From Clostridia bacterium (GTDB lineage Bacteria; Bacillota; Clostridia; Christensenellales; Aristaeellaceae): a stretch of DNA of 61,520 bases. The translations under genes and the position numbers were made by a program. The stretch is from assembly GCA_016297535.1 (NCBI GenBank), contig JAEDGL010000002.1:1-61520 (forward strand), read 5' to 3'. The notes beneath the pieces are model-generated. The model saw only the letters and a program-made list of their open reading frames with translations. It had not been told where the DNA came from and did not search any database. Below are positions 35,049 to 44,039 of the stretch, piece after piece (position 1 is the first letter of the stretch; every line of letters begins with the position of its first letter).

Positions 35049-35087
35049 AGAAAAAAGCCGTGTGAACGCTCACACGGCTTTTTCTTT
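35049..35087. terminator. Bidirectional terminator between rpsT and the Sel1 gene
   Basis: A 10-bp stem AGCCGTGTGA/TCACACGGCT (35056-35079) with an ACGC loop, with TTTTTCTTT on the plus side and CTTTTTTCTTT on the minus side. It serves both convergent units. Confidence 0.92.
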
Positions 35088-35532
35088 ATGGCTCTTTGCT
35101 TTGCAGCTGCTCCTGCGCCTCGGCCAGCAGCTTCGTCGCCTTTTCCACCGCTTCGGGGGTTCCGGTTTCGATGGCCCTGCGGTACCATTTCACCGCTTTT
35201 TCCAGGCTTTGGGCTACATACAGGCCATGCTCGTAAAACATGCCCACCAGCACCATTCCCTTGGCAAAGCCCTGCTCAGCCGCGCTGCTATAGCACTTGA
35301 AGGCGGCTTCCGCGTTGGGCTTTGTACCATAGCCATAATGATAGCAGATGCCCAAATTGTATTGCGCCTCCGCATGCCCTTGCCGGGCAGCCAGCGTGTA
35401 GAGCTCAAAGGCCCTGTCATTGTCATCCTGTACCCCGTCGCCATAGGTGTAGACAACGGCAAGACGGAACTGTGCATCGGCATCGCCCTGTGCAGCAAGG
35501 GCTTCCAGATGGCTGATTTCTGCTGCAGTCAT
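35086..35532 (-). CDS. Sel1-repeat protein
   Basis: A 148-residue soluble protein made of about four Sel1-type helical repeats with spaced A.Y.LG..Y..G pattern (DAQFRLAVVYTYGDGV, EAQYNLGICYHYGYGT, KGMVLVGMFYEHGLYV). Such repeats mediate protein contacts. No enzymatic motif. AAGGAGGG precedes the ATG. It is last in the ribU-tsaE-tsaB-rimI direction, separated from rimI by a hairpin. Confidence 0.85.
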   Translation of the reverse strand: MTAAEISHLEALAAQGDADAQFRLAVVYTYGDGVQDDNDRAFELYTLAARQGHAEAQYNLGICYHYGYGTKPNAEAAFKCYSSAAEQGFAKGMVLVGMFYEHGLYVAQSLEKAVKWYRRAIETGTPEAVEKATKLLAEAQEQLQSKEP

Positions 35533-35552
35533 GGTTTTCCCTCCTTGTTATT

Positions 35553-35583
35553 CAGCCCCCTCGCCAAAGCGGTGAGGGGGCTG
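35553..35583 (-). other. Hairpin between rimI and the Sel1-repeat gene
   Basis: A 13-bp stem (CAGCCCCCTCGCC/GGTGAGGGGGCTG, one G.T pair) with an AAAG loop. No T-tract on the minus strand (AATAACAAGG), so it may be an mRNA processing or attenuation element. Confidence 0.45.
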
Positions 35584-35589
35584 GGGTGA

Positions 35590-36087
35590 TTATGCTTCTT
35601 CGCTGCCTTCCCCTGCCTGCTCCCGAAAATCCGGGTCCACCTCCGGCATGGTCTGGCATACGTACAGATAGGCGTCCTCGCCGTTATCCTCGTAATAGCG
35701 TTTGCGCACGCCCAGCTCGATAAAGCCAAGCTTCTGGTACAGGCGCTGCGCCACAATGTTGGACTTGCGCACCTCCAGCGTCATATACGCCACGCCCATA
35801 TTGGCGGCGTACTGCATCAGCGCCCGCGTTACGCCAAGGCCGATTCCTCTGCCTCGGCAGGCTTCGTCCACGGCGATGTTGGTAATGTGGCCTTCCTCAA
35901 ACACAAGCCACGCCCCGGCATAGCCCACCACCCTGCCATTCTCCTCCGCTACGATATAGCGGGCGCATTTGTTGGTGGTCATCTCATCCACAAAGCTCTG
36001 GTAGCTCCAGGGGGTGTGGAAGGTTTTCAGCTCGATGGCGTGCACCTGGGGCACATCCTCCAGCGTCATGCGTCGGTAGGTGATCAT
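35590..36087 (-). CDS. rimI: Ribosomal-protein-alanine N-acetyltransferase RimI
   Basis: A 165-residue GNAT enzyme. VHAIELKTFHTPWSYQSF, ITNIAVDEACRGRGIG (acetyl-CoA loop) and LEVRKSNIVAQRLYQKLGF are typical RimI segments. It acetylates the N-terminus of ribosomal protein S18 in Escherichia coli. It overlaps the tsaB stop (ATGA), the standard tsaE-tsaB-rimI arrangement of Bacillota. Confidence 0.93.
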   Translation of the reverse strand: MITYRRMTLEDVPQVHAIELKTFHTPWSYQSFVDEMTTNKCARYIVAEENGRVVGYAGAWLVFEEGHITNIAVDEACRGRGIGLGVTRALMQYAANMGVAYMTLEVRKSNIVAQRLYQKLGFIELGVRKRYYEDNGEDAYLYVCQTMPEVDPDFREQAGEGSEEA

Positions 36088-36791
36088 GTGTTGCCTCCCA
36101 GCCTGCGGGCACGCTCGCGCTCCGCCTGAGGCGCGCGCAGATATACCGGCATCAGCGTCAGATAATCCACGGCCCTGTCCCGGTGCAGATCCGCCAGCGC
36201 GGCGACGGCAGCGGGACGCAGATAGCTCATGTGCGCGGGCGCAAATACCGCGCGGTCTCCCAAAAGCTCCTCAATGGCCCTGCGATAGGTTTTCACGCCG
36301 TCGCCAAGAAAGCACAGCCTGCGCCCATCCGCCACTTCCAGCGCTTTTTCCACAAACACATCCAGCTTTTGCGCCATGTCCTCCAGCCGGCATACCGGCG
36401 GCATTCCCGGCAGGAACGCCGCGCCGTACACCTGCCCGGCGCGGGCATCCTGAATGGGACAAAGCAGCGCATCCGTCATACAAACGCCTGCCGCCAGCGC
36501 TTCCAGCGCATCCACGCCAATGCAGGGCCTGTGCGCACCGTGCGCCATGCCCTTGACGGCGCTTACGCCGATACGCACCCCCGTAAAGGATCCGGGGCCG
36601 GTTACGGCCGCATAATAATCAATGTCGGAGATATCCAGCCCGGCGCGGCCCAGCGCTTCCTCAATCATGGGCATCAGGTTGACCGAATGGGTAAGGCGGT
36701 TGACCGCCGCGCCTTCGTAGGCGATCTCACCATCGTGCAGCACGGCAACGCCCGCCACGGGGCCGGAGGTATCCACAGCCAGCAGATTCAT
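36084..36791 (-). CDS. tsaB: tRNA threonylcarbamoyladenosine biosynthesis protein TsaB
   Basis: A 235-residue ASKHA-fold protein, scaffold partner of TsaD in making t6A37 of tRNAs. The N-terminal LLAVDTSGPVAGVAV, the TGPGSFTGVRIGVSAVKG segment and PIQDARAGQVYGAAF are diagnostic. tsaD itself is not in this window. The start overlaps the tsaE stop. Confidence 0.94.
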   Translation of the reverse strand: MNLLAVDTSGPVAGVAVLHDGEIAYEGAAVNRLTHSVNLMPMIEEALGRAGLDISDIDYYAAVTGPGSFTGVRIGVSAVKGMAHGAHRPCIGVDALEALAAGVCMTDALLCPIQDARAGQVYGAAFLPGMPPVCRLEDMAQKLDVFVEKALEVADGRRLCFLGDGVKTYRRAIEELLGDRAVFAPAHMSYLRPAAVAALADLHRDRAVDYLTLMPVYLRAPQAERERARRLGGNT

Positions 36792-37270
36792 GGAATCAGT
36801 TCCTTTCGTTCAAGCGCCGCAAGCAGGGCCTGCTCATCAAGAGCACGGAACCCCCCCACCGGCGTAAGGGAGATACGCCGTCCGTCATCGCCAACAGGCT
36901 CCAGAGCGATGGCCAGATAGCTTTCCGGCAACGCCTCCTCGGCACGGCTGGGCCATTCGATGACGGCTACGCCGCCGCCCTGCAGGTACTCCTCCATGGA
37001 AAGCTCGTAAAGCTCCTCCACGCTTTCCAGACGGTACCAGTCGAAGTGATACAGGGGCAGCCGGCCGGAGTCATGCAGCTGCATAATGGTAAAGGTGGGG
37101 CTGGTTACGTAGCCGGTAACGCCCAGTCCGCGAGCCAGCCCACGCGTAAACTCGCTCTTTCCGGCGCCCATGTCGCCCAGAAGAACCAGTACATCGTTGG
37201 GCCTCAGCTGCCCGGCAAGCGCCGCACCGATTGCCTGCGTTTGCGCAACGCTCTTGGAAAGGAAAGTCAA
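36788..37270 (-). CDS. tsaE: tRNA threonylcarbamoyladenosine biosynthesis ATPase TsaE
   Basis: A 160-residue P-loop ATPase that supports TsaB-TsaD turnover. Walker A is LLGDMGAGKSEFTRGLA; SPTFTIMQLH and LYHFDWYRLES are family signatures. No ATG is available in register. The best start is TTG at 37270 (TLTFLSKS...), 10 nt after GGAGGCG and 2 bp after the ribU stop, so expression should depend on ribU translation. Confidence 0.92.
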   Translation of the reverse strand: MTFLSKSVAQTQAIGAALAGQLRPNDVLVLLGDMGAGKSEFTRGLARGLGVTGYVTSPTFTIMQLHDSGRLPLYHFDWYRLESVEELYELSMEEYLQGGGVAVIEWPSRAEEALPESYLAIALEPVGDDGRRISLTPVGGFRALDEQALLAALERKELIP

Positions 37271-37272
37271 CG

Positions 37273-37890
37273 TTATTTCGCCTCCGAAACGCTCTTTTTG
37301 CGACCGTGCAGGATGGGAGAAAGGGGCTTGTAGATCAACGCGGTGACCACGCTGATGACGACCCACTTGAGAATGTTAAACGGCGCGGTGATCAGCAGCA
37401 CAAACCTGCCTACGCTGTTCACGGCGGGCACCACCTTCTGGCCCATACCCACAATGGCCTCCACAGGCATGCCGTAAGCCGCGCCGTAGAAGGGAATCAT
37501 GATATACAGGTTGGTCAGCACCGCCACGACAGTAGCTACCACAGTGCCAACCGCCAGGCCGATGATGGCGCCCTTGCGGGTTTTGTTGCGGCGGTAGATC
37601 AGGGAGGCGGGCAGCATCATGGCAAAGCCCATGATGAAATCCGCCAGCTCGCCCACGCCCTGGGACGTGGTATGCAGCAGACCCAGCAGCGCCTTTACCA
37701 GCAGAATCAGCGTGCCGGGAACAGGGCCCATGGCAAACGCGCCCAGCAGCACGGGAAGGCTGCTCAGATCCAGCTTGTAAAACAGCACCACCGGAATTTC
37801 GATCAGAAACAGCACCGCGGCAATGGCGGCCAGAATGGCGACTGTGGACAGCTGACGCGTAGTAAGCAGGGAACGTTTGGTGTTGGTCAT
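37273..37890 (-). CDS. ribU: ECF transporter S component, riboflavin (RibU)
   Basis: A 205-residue membrane protein with about six helices and the S-component pattern VAILAAIAAVLFLIEIPV and DLSSLPVLLGAFAMGPVPG. The assignment to riboflavin rests on the FMN riboswitch directly upstream and on the RibU-like start. It needs the shared EcfA-A'-T energising module, which is not in this window. AAGGAGG precedes its ATG. Confidence 0.93.
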   Translation of the reverse strand: MTNTKRSLLTTRQLSTVAILAAIAAVLFLIEIPVVLFYKLDLSSLPVLLGAFAMGPVPGTLILLVKALLGLLHTTSQGVGELADFIMGFAMMLPASLIYRRNKTRKGAIIGLAVGTVVATVVAVLTNLYIMIPFYGAAYGMPVEAIVGMGQKVVPAVNSVGRFVLLITAPFNILKWVVISVVTALIYKPLSPILHGRKKSVSEAK

Positions 37891-37910
37891 TGGGAAAAAC
37901 CTCCTTCAAG

Positions 37911-37948
37911 TTGCAAAATACCCCTGATGGCTTTTCTTGCATCAGGGG
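37911..37948 (-). terminator. Riboswitch-controlled terminator before ribU
   Basis: On the minus strand CCCCTGATG/CATCAGGGG (9-bp stem, 37948-37921) is followed by TATTTTGC, 20 nt upstream of the ribU ribosome site. This is the expected expression platform of the FMN riboswitch. Confidence 0.82.
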
Positions 37949-37974
37949 CAATCACGCACACATGGGGAGATCGC

Positions 37975-38116
37975 GATCACTCTTCTCACATCCGGACTTT
38001 GGCCATGCGGCCGTTCACCGTCGGTTCCGGAATTGCACCGGATCGGGAGATGCGTTACCGCATCTCTTAGCGGACTATACCGCCGGTAGGGAGTTGCACC
38101 CTGCCCCGAAGAAGCC
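37975..38116 (-). promoter_or_regulatory. FMN riboswitch (RFN element)
   Basis: The minus strand contains the conserved RFN blocks in order: TTCGGGGCAGGGTGCAACTC, CCTACCGGCGGTATAGTCCG, a variable hairpin (AGATGCGGTAACGCATCT), GATCCGGTGCAATTCCGGA, ACCGACGGTGAACGG and AGTCCGGATGTGAGAAGAG. It binds FMN and, when occupied, should favour the terminator at 37911-37948, lowering ribU and probably tsaE-tsaB-rimI. Confidence 0.96.
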
Positions 38117-38201
38117 ATCTATGTGGTGGGTTTCCGCAAGCATCATAGCACGCAGTCAGGGGATTGTCAAGCGCAAACTGTGGCGGAAGCTCAAAACCAA
38201 A

Positions 38202-41200
38202 TCACAGGTTCCATAGCCGCTTGAGCGCCGTAAGGCAGCGCACGTAGGAGGAAAAATCCACGCCGGCATCCCGCGCAGCCTCGTTGGCGTAGATGGTATC
38301 CAGCTCCATGCGCGCCGCGGCGGCGATAGCGCCGGACGGCTGATTGTCAAAAACGTTTGGCATCAGGCGGCTGGCTGCCTGGGGAAACACATGGCCAAAC
38401 AGGGGCAGATAGGTCAGCAGCAGGTTTTCGCCGGGCGTTTCATCCACCCGGACACCCTCGGCGCGGTGCTCGCTCTGGATAGCGCTTTGCAATCTGCCGT
38501 CACCGGCCAGCAGGCCCCGGGCAACCTCCTGCTTGGGGTGGCGGCTCTGGATGGGCAAAAGCGCCTGCAGGGGATGTCCGTCCGAAAGACGCGCCAGCGT
38601 CAGCGAGCACAGCCGGGTCTGCTGCTCCTGGCCAAAGGCCTTTACCAGCTGACCGCCGTTGCCGGCAATGCACAGCTCCATCCTTGAGGGCAGCAGCGGC
38701 TGCCATGCTTCATTCTGCCACGCGCACTGCAGCATTTCGCCCGCCAGATAAAACAGAAAGCCGATTTGCCATAGCAGCAGGCATTCCATATAGCTTACGC
38801 GTCCCTCGTCGCGGCACTGCGCCATGCAGCGGCGGATGGCCTGCGCCTGCGAGGAAAGCAGATCATCCAGCAGAAGCATGCACTTGCGCTGTCCGCGCGT
38901 GGTGCTGCCTTCCTGACGGAAAACGGCGGTTACCTGGTGAATGGCGGCCTCCAGTTCGTCATCCATGCCGTCAAAATCGTGTTCAAAATCGTCTGAATGG
39001 CGCTCCAGAAGGGAGTAAAACAGCATCTGACGGCATCCCATCAGCAGCGACGCTTCCATACAGGCATGCTTTGCGCCGCCCAGCCACAGGCTCAAATCCG
39101 CCGTACTGCCGCCGATATCCAGGTTGAGATAGCCGCTTTGGGCGTTGATTTCGCTGCGGTTGAGGAAGTACAGCCCGTCCGCCTGATTCTCTGTGGCAAA
39201 AAGCACCGGCGGGCAATCCTCGCATAGAGGCAGGCCGGTTTCCTGCGCCACCTCGCGGGAAAGCCCTCTCATGAGGTTGAGATAGCTTTCCTGGCGGTGA
39301 AGAGGCAGGGCGTTTGGCATGGAAACGCGCCAGCTAATTAACCCCGACCCCCACAAACGGGCACAGAGCGAGGCCTGCACCATCACCTGCTTGAGGAACA
39401 GGCGCATGACGCGCTGGGCGTAGGCCTCCTCGCTCCACTTGAGATCGTAGTACAGGGCAGAGGCGTTTTTCCCGGCAAGCGCGTTCAGGGTGCTCTGGTA
39501 ATAGATATGGCCGTCTAACAGCACCGTGTTCCACTGCTCGGGCTGATCGGTAAACATATCCATGACGCTGTAAAAGGTGCTCTCCGTGGTGCTGCCGGGC
39601 AGCAGCACGTCTCTGGGCAAAAAGGCGCCCGCGAGCAGATCGCTCTGGCGGCCGGGCTTCATGAGCGTGCGATGCATGCACTCCGGCAGGGAAGCAGGCT
39701 GCACCCGGTCGCCCTGACGCAGCATAACGGTTGTGGAAATGCTGCCAAAATCGATGGCGGCGGTGGCGGGAGGCTCATGCTTGAGAAGCCTGCGGGGCGT
39801 ATCGTTGATCAGCGCGCCAAGCGTTGTCTCGCCGCGCCGAAGCACCACAAAGGCCGGAAACAGATCCACGCATACGGTTTGCCAGCCGTTTTCCCCTGCG
39901 GCATACCGCCGTCCCTGATGCCAGCCCTGCGAGCCGTACGCCCACGCGCTTACCAAACCGGGCTGCTCCACAAACACAGCGTAGCTTTTCCATAGCCCGG
40001 GCGCAAAGCGGGCGTTGGGCCAAACGGTAACCCCGGGGCGCTGCTGGGCGGGCAACACGGTGGCGCCGCCCTGCTCCAGACGACCGTCTCCGCGCAGGCG
40101 GTAGCTGCGGCGGAAGGTAACCGCACCCGGAGCGCCGTCCTCCTGCGCGCGGCGCGTAATGCTGAAGGATACGGCGATCCGATCTTCCTGCACGGAAAAA
40201 CAGAAGGAGGCGGGATCCAGCCTGGGCGCGCTGTCGCCGTCTTCGTCAAAGCGCTGCGCAAGCCACTGGCACAGCGCGGGCGAAAGCGGCGCAACGGCGG
40301 TTCCCAGCCCTTCCACGGTACAGCGCCGGGCAAGGAGGCCGTCATCATAGGCGGCTTCGCCCTCCCAAAGCAACAGCGCATCGGAAAAAACGTTTTGGAT
40401 CAGTTGCTCATCCGTCATGCCAATCGCCCTGTCCAGCAGGCCGCGCAGGGCCGCGGGACGCCCGGTTGCGGGGCAGTCCAGCACAAGCTCGCAGACGGCT
40501 GCCGCGGGGATGGCCTCCAGCTCGTCCGCCCAGCGCTGCAGCCATTGCAAAAGGCTGGAAAGAAGCCCCGTGCGTTCGGTGCATTGCTGGCGCAGGGAGC
40601 GCAGCGCCTGCGCCGTCTGATGCCGCCAGCGCGCATCGTGGCGCTGCAAAAGACCGATCTCGGCCTGCAGGCGTTCCAGCACAGCCCTGTTACGGAAATC
40701 GGCGGGCTTAAACAGCGTATCATGCGCCCGGCAGGCAAAAGCCTCACCGTTTAGCGTGTACAGGGTAAGCTCGTCCGGCGGGCAGGCGGGAAGGCCACAG
40801 GGCGCCAGAGCGCTGAGAAGGGGATTATCCAGCAGGGGCAGCTGCGCAGGGCACAGCGTCTGCTTTTCCACAGGCAGCACATTCTGCGGGGAGCATGCGC
40901 CCAGCGCAAGCAGGCGAAGCAGGGATACCTCGTCCGCACCGCCCTGGGAAAGGCACTGCTTCCAGCCGGTGTGAAGGTTGAGCAAATCCTGGGCAAAGCG
41001 ATCCAGCAGGCTTACCAGCTGCTCATCGGCATGCAGCAGAGGGCTTTGCCATTCGGGCTGCTCCTTCAGCTGCTGCAATACGCGCAAACGGGAGACAAGC
41101 ACAAAGGCGTCGCGCTGCGAAATCGTCTCGCAGGGCTCCGTAAAGCACCCGTTCATGCGATCGTACCAGCGCACGCAGGGCGGAAGCACCTCGCTCAGGT

Positions 41201-41756
41201 TTCCGGGATCAGCAGCCGGGATAAGCACCATCGCGCTGGAAAGCAGCGCAAGGGGGTAAACGGCAGCTTCGGCATCGCGGGCGCTGCGAAGGATGAACAC
41301 CCAAAGCCCGTCCGGGGCGCGTCCGGGCGCAAGCGCCGCCTCCACAGCCGCGCCAAAGGGCCCCTGCCCGCCGCTGAGGCAAACGGTATCCAGCACAGGC
41401 CAGCTTTCATCCCTGGGCCAGCTGTCCCACAAAAGCAGCAGGGCAAGCACGGCGCGGTAATCGGTCAACTGCCGGTTGTGGGACAGCCGATCCCCATCCA
41501 GCCGGGAAAGCCGGCGCAGCTGCTGCTCGCAGGCCAGCACATCCGGGATGGAATAGCCCACATCCTGCCCGTTGGTTTGCATATGGCGCGCCATGCTCTC
41601 CAGCCATTCGCCGGGACGCTTGTTGCGGTCGGTCACCACGCCCGGCACATTGTGATAGCCGGTGTGAAAGCCATCGCCCATGTGCGGCAAAAAGGTAAGA
41701 TAGGAAGTCTGCCTGTCAAGCTCTTCCTTGGGGGGTAGATCGCTGCGCCTGCGCAT
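38202..41756 (-). CDS. Actin/Hsp70-fold ATPase domain protein with large N-terminal region
   Basis: An 1184-residue cytoplasmic protein, gene 4 of the cassette. Residues 1-660 match nothing I recognise; this part holds a WPNARFAPGLWKSYAVF segment near 610. From about 665 a complete ASKHA (actin/Hsp70) nucleotide-binding domain is visible: phosphate-1 loop AAIDFGSISTTVMLR (Asp at about 668), phosphate-2 loop LNLDIGGSTADLSLW (Asp at about 879) and adenosine loop CIAGNGGQLVKAFG (about 1030). The ATG at 41756 follows AAAGGAGGCGCTGCC. It lies 26 bp after the tubulin-like gene. ATP-driven assembly or a chaperone-like cycle is plausible. It is not MreB, FtsA, ParM or DnaK by size or sequence. Confidence 0.8.
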   Translation of the reverse strand: MRRRSDLPPKEELDRQTSYLTFLPHMGDGFHTGYHNVPGVVTDRNKRPGEWLESMARHMQTNGQDVGYSIPDVLACEQQLRRLSRLDGDRLSHNRQLTDYRAVLALLLLWDSWPRDESWPVLDTVCLSGGQGPFGAAVEAALAPGRAPDGLWVFILRSARDAEAAVYPLALLSSAMVLIPAADPGNLSEVLPPCVRWYDRMNGCFTEPCETISQRDAFVLVSRLRVLQQLKEQPEWQSPLLHADEQLVSLLDRFAQDLLNLHTGWKQCLSQGGADEVSLLRLLALGACSPQNVLPVEKQTLCPAQLPLLDNPLLSALAPCGLPACPPDELTLYTLNGEAFACRAHDTLFKPADFRNRAVLERLQAEIGLLQRHDARWRHQTAQALRSLRQQCTERTGLLSSLLQWLQRWADELEAIPAAAVCELVLDCPATGRPAALRGLLDRAIGMTDEQLIQNVFSDALLLWEGEAAYDDGLLARRCTVEGLGTAVAPLSPALCQWLAQRFDEDGDSAPRLDPASFCFSVQEDRIAVSFSITRRAQEDGAPGAVTFRRSYRLRGDGRLEQGGATVLPAQQRPGVTVWPNARFAPGLWKSYAVFVEQPGLVSAWAYGSQGWHQGRRYAAGENGWQTVCVDLFPAFVVLRRGETTLGALINDTPRRLLKHEPPATAAIDFGSISTTVMLRQGDRVQPASLPECMHRTLMKPGRQSDLLAGAFLPRDVLLPGSTTESTFYSVMDMFTDQPEQWNTVLLDGHIYYQSTLNALAGKNASALYYDLKWSEEAYAQRVMRLFLKQVMVQASLCARLWGSGLISWRVSMPNALPLHRQESYLNLMRGLSREVAQETGLPLCEDCPPVLFATENQADGLYFLNRSEINAQSGYLNLDIGGSTADLSLWLGGAKHACMEASLLMGCRQMLFYSLLERHSDDFEHDFDGMDDELEAAIHQVTAVFRQEGSTTRGQRKCMLLLDDLLSSQAQAIRRCMAQCRDEGRVSYMECLLLWQIGFLFYLAGEMLQCAWQNEAWQPLLPSRMELCIAGNGGQLVKAFGQEQQTRLCSLTLARLSDGHPLQALLPIQSRHPKQEVARGLLAGDGRLQSAIQSEHRAEGVRVDETPGENLLLTYLPLFGHVFPQAASRLMPNVFDNQPSGAIAAAARMELDTIYANEAARDAGVDFSSYVRCLTALKRLWNL

Positions 41757-41782
41757 GGCAGCGCCTCCTTTGCGCAAAGAAA

Positions 41783-43372
41783 TCAATCGGTTACGGCCTG
41801 CAAAAGCGCGGTAACAAACGCGGCCAGCGCCGCATCGGGCGTGTGCGGATCGCATTGCGCACCGCCCAAACGGCGCACAATGGCGCTCATGCCGCACCTG
41901 TCCTGCACGGGGGAGAGGATCAGCCGCTCCATCGCGCGCTGCACGGCCTCGCAATCGCCGGCAGATTGGGGATTACGCAGCACGCGCATCAGCGATTCAA
42001 GAACCTTTTCGTCAACCAGGCCGTTTGCGCCGTTTTCATCCAGCATGGCGGGAGGCAGCGAGGCGATCACCTGATGAAACCAGTTGACATAAAACGCCCA
42101 GAACTGATACAGCGCGTCCAGCCTGTTTTCCAGCTGCGCCCGCTGGACGGTGGAAAAGCGGCCCAGGCAGTGGAAAAACGGAGCGCAGTAGCCCACTTTT
42201 CCCGCCCTGCGGCTGTTGCGGGCAACGCGCTTTTTAAGCGTGGGATAGCATTCCGAAAAGAATACGGCCGCAGCCTTCAGCATTCCGCCATAGCGAGACT
42301 GGTACAGCGGGCCGTCCTGATCAAAGCTGGCCCAGGCAAAGCCCGGGGTGTGCCACTGATAGTAGTAGCAGTTGATATTGTGCGCATCCGCGCCACGAAA
42401 CCCCGTGCGCATAAACTGCGATACGCAGCGCGCCGCCAGCCATTCCAGCATATGCGCGTCGTTTTCCTGGCTCTGGGAGCCGGTGGAGTAGATGCGCGTG
42501 GAAACAAAGTATTCCTGCGGCAGGCCCAACAGATAAACCGCATCGTACACGCCCCTGACATCTTCACAGCCGGTGCGCACCATGCTTTCCATGCCGTAGT
42601 ACTGCAGGGCGGTCCGTGCCTTGTCCAAAAACGCTTCGCTGCTTACGGCAATCTCCTGCGTTTCATCCACGCCGGAGTCCGGCACGCTGAAATAGGGAAG
42701 CATGAGCATGCCGCCCAGAATGAAGCGGTCGCGCATGCCCGCGTAGCGCGCCTGAAAATACCTGGCCAGCGCCGGAATACCGCTTGCGCCCGTGCCGCCA
42801 AAAATGCTTCCGCACAGGATAAGACGCACGGTTTCGCCCTTCCGAAGGTCGTCATCCATGCGGTCGATCAGCGCGTTCAGCTCATCCGGCAGCCCCTGCG
42901 CGCGCGTTTCCTCCAGCCCGCCCAGCATTTCGGCAAAAAACAGCACACCCAGATCGGGATGGCCGCGAAAGCCCTCGCTGTATTCCAGCTGCGCCTCCGT
43001 AGAGGAAAACAGCGTGCGTGCAAGCAGCTGATCGCGGCGGTTGCCGCGCGCCATCTGCTTTACGGAGGCGGCGCGCCTGCTCAGATTCATGCTCCAGCGC
43101 TCCACGCTGAGCTGCGTATGAAAGCCGCGGTGACGGTAGGGCGAGGCGGCAAAAACCGGCCGAACCTCCTCGTAGTATTCGGCGGCGCGCTTGGCGCGGG
43201 TGGTGTTGCCGCAGGCGGCATCCACATCCACCGACAGCATATCCAGCCTTGCAAGCGGCTCATGGCGGCCTGTTTCGTCAACGGTGTAGAAAGCGTCCGC
43301 GCAGGCGGCGTATACGATGCTTTCCAAAATTTTGTTGCCCGTGCCGCCAATGGCGATCACATAACAGCCCAT
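41783..43372 (-). CDS. Tubulin/FtsZ-like GTPase (Tubulin_2-type)
   Basis: A 529-residue protein, gene 3 of the cassette. The N-terminal loop IAIGGTGNKILES (7-19) corresponds to the first glycine-rich GTP-binding loop, and CGSIFGGTGASGIPALA (187-203) carries the tubulin/FtsZ signature GGTGxSG at 192-198. DLGVLFFAEM (141-150) precedes the signature. The distance between the loops (about 180 residues) is longer than in FtsZ (about 85), as in the large tubulin-like families. The remaining 330 residues are unassigned. AAAGGAGG precedes the ATG. GTP-dependent polymer formation is inference from fold. Confidence 0.82.
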   Translation of the reverse strand: MGCYVIAIGGTGNKILESIVYAACADAFYTVDETGRHEPLARLDMLSVDVDAACGNTTRAKRAAEYYEEVRPVFAASPYRHRGFHTQLSVERWSMNLSRRAASVKQMARGNRRDQLLARTLFSSTEAQLEYSEGFRGHPDLGVLFFAEMLGGLEETRAQGLPDELNALIDRMDDDLRKGETVRLILCGSIFGGTGASGIPALARYFQARYAGMRDRFILGGMLMLPYFSVPDSGVDETQEIAVSSEAFLDKARTALQYYGMESMVRTGCEDVRGVYDAVYLLGLPQEYFVSTRIYSTGSQSQENDAHMLEWLAARCVSQFMRTGFRGADAHNINCYYYQWHTPGFAWASFDQDGPLYQSRYGGMLKAAAVFFSECYPTLKKRVARNSRRAGKVGYCAPFFHCLGRFSTVQRAQLENRLDALYQFWAFYVNWFHQVIASLPPAMLDENGANGLVDEKVLESLMRVLRNPQSAGDCEAVQRAMERLILSPVQDRCGMSAIVRRLGGAQCDPHTPDAALAAFVTALLQAVTD

Positions 43373-43393
43373 GCGCAGAAGCCTCCTTTTGGT

Positions 43394-44026
43394 TCAGATT
43401 CGCTTGAAATAGGCATGCCTGCCGCTGATGGCGGGCGGCGCGGCCAGGCGGCTGACCACCGCCGCAGCCAGCGGATTCAGCGCGTACATTCCAAAGCACA
43501 CCACATAATCCCACAAGGTGCGCCCCGTTACGTGGCAAAGGCCAAGCAGCCACACGCCCGCAGCCATGGCGGCGTTGATCAGGCAGATGATAACCAGTGC
43601 CAGGCGGCAGGAGCGAATCGCGCCCGCCGTGCGGCGCGCGCTGCAAAGCGGGTTTCGGTGCGTCCAGCGCCACAGAAGCTGAACCAGCAGCGTCATCTCC
43701 CACGCGATGCCCGCGCTGATGGCAAGCGCGTTCAGCCAGACCTTCTCGCGGGCAATGAGCATTTCGCGCAGGGAAAAAGCGCCGTCCGATGCTGTTGCGG
43801 CAACGGGAGAGAGCCATCCGCCAAGCGCGGGAAAGGCGTTTACCACATGGGCCGCAAGATCCGGCGCGGTAAAGGCCAGCTTCCACGGATAAATCAGGCA
43901 AAGCGCCGCGTATTCCCAGGCTACAGGCACGGCAAAGGCAATCAGATAGCACAGCAGGCATGCAACGTGATTGCTGCCGCGCATGCGAAGGGGACGTTTT
44001 CGCACGCGGTTTTCATTTTTTGGCAC
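43394..44026 (-). CDS. Four-helix membrane protein of the cytoskeletal cassette
   Basis: A 210-residue integral membrane protein, gene 2 of the cassette. A basic N-terminus (PKNENRVRKRPLRMR) is followed by hydrophobic segments at about 22-45, 97-119, 139-163 and 170-192. A soluble loop of about 50 residues lies between helices 1 and 2, and the C-terminus is basic. No family recognised. The GTG start at 44026 follows TAAGGAGGCGTTTTGC. It lies 13 bp after the lipoprotein and 21 bp before the tubulin-like gene, so it is a natural candidate to anchor the cytoplasmic proteins to the membrane. Confidence 0.75.
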   Translation of the reverse strand: MPKNENRVRKRPLRMRGSNHVACLLCYLIAFAVPVAWEYAALCLIYPWKLAFTAPDLAAHVVNAFPALGGWLSPVAATASDGAFSLREMLIAREKVWLNALAISAGIAWEMTLLVQLLWRWTHRNPLCSARRTAGAIRSCRLALVIICLINAAMAAGVWLLGLCHVTGRTLWDYVVCFGMYALNPLAAAVVSRLAAPPAISGRHAYFKRI

Positions 44027-44039
44027 GCAAAACGCCTCC

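Noticed and set aside
38202..43372. The tubulin-like and actin-like genes as FtsZ/FtsA or a plasmid segregation (TubZ/ParM) pair
   Set aside because: Sizes (529 and 1184 residues), loop spacing, the membrane and lipoprotein partners and the lack of a DNA-binding adaptor or centromere-like repeats do not fit either.
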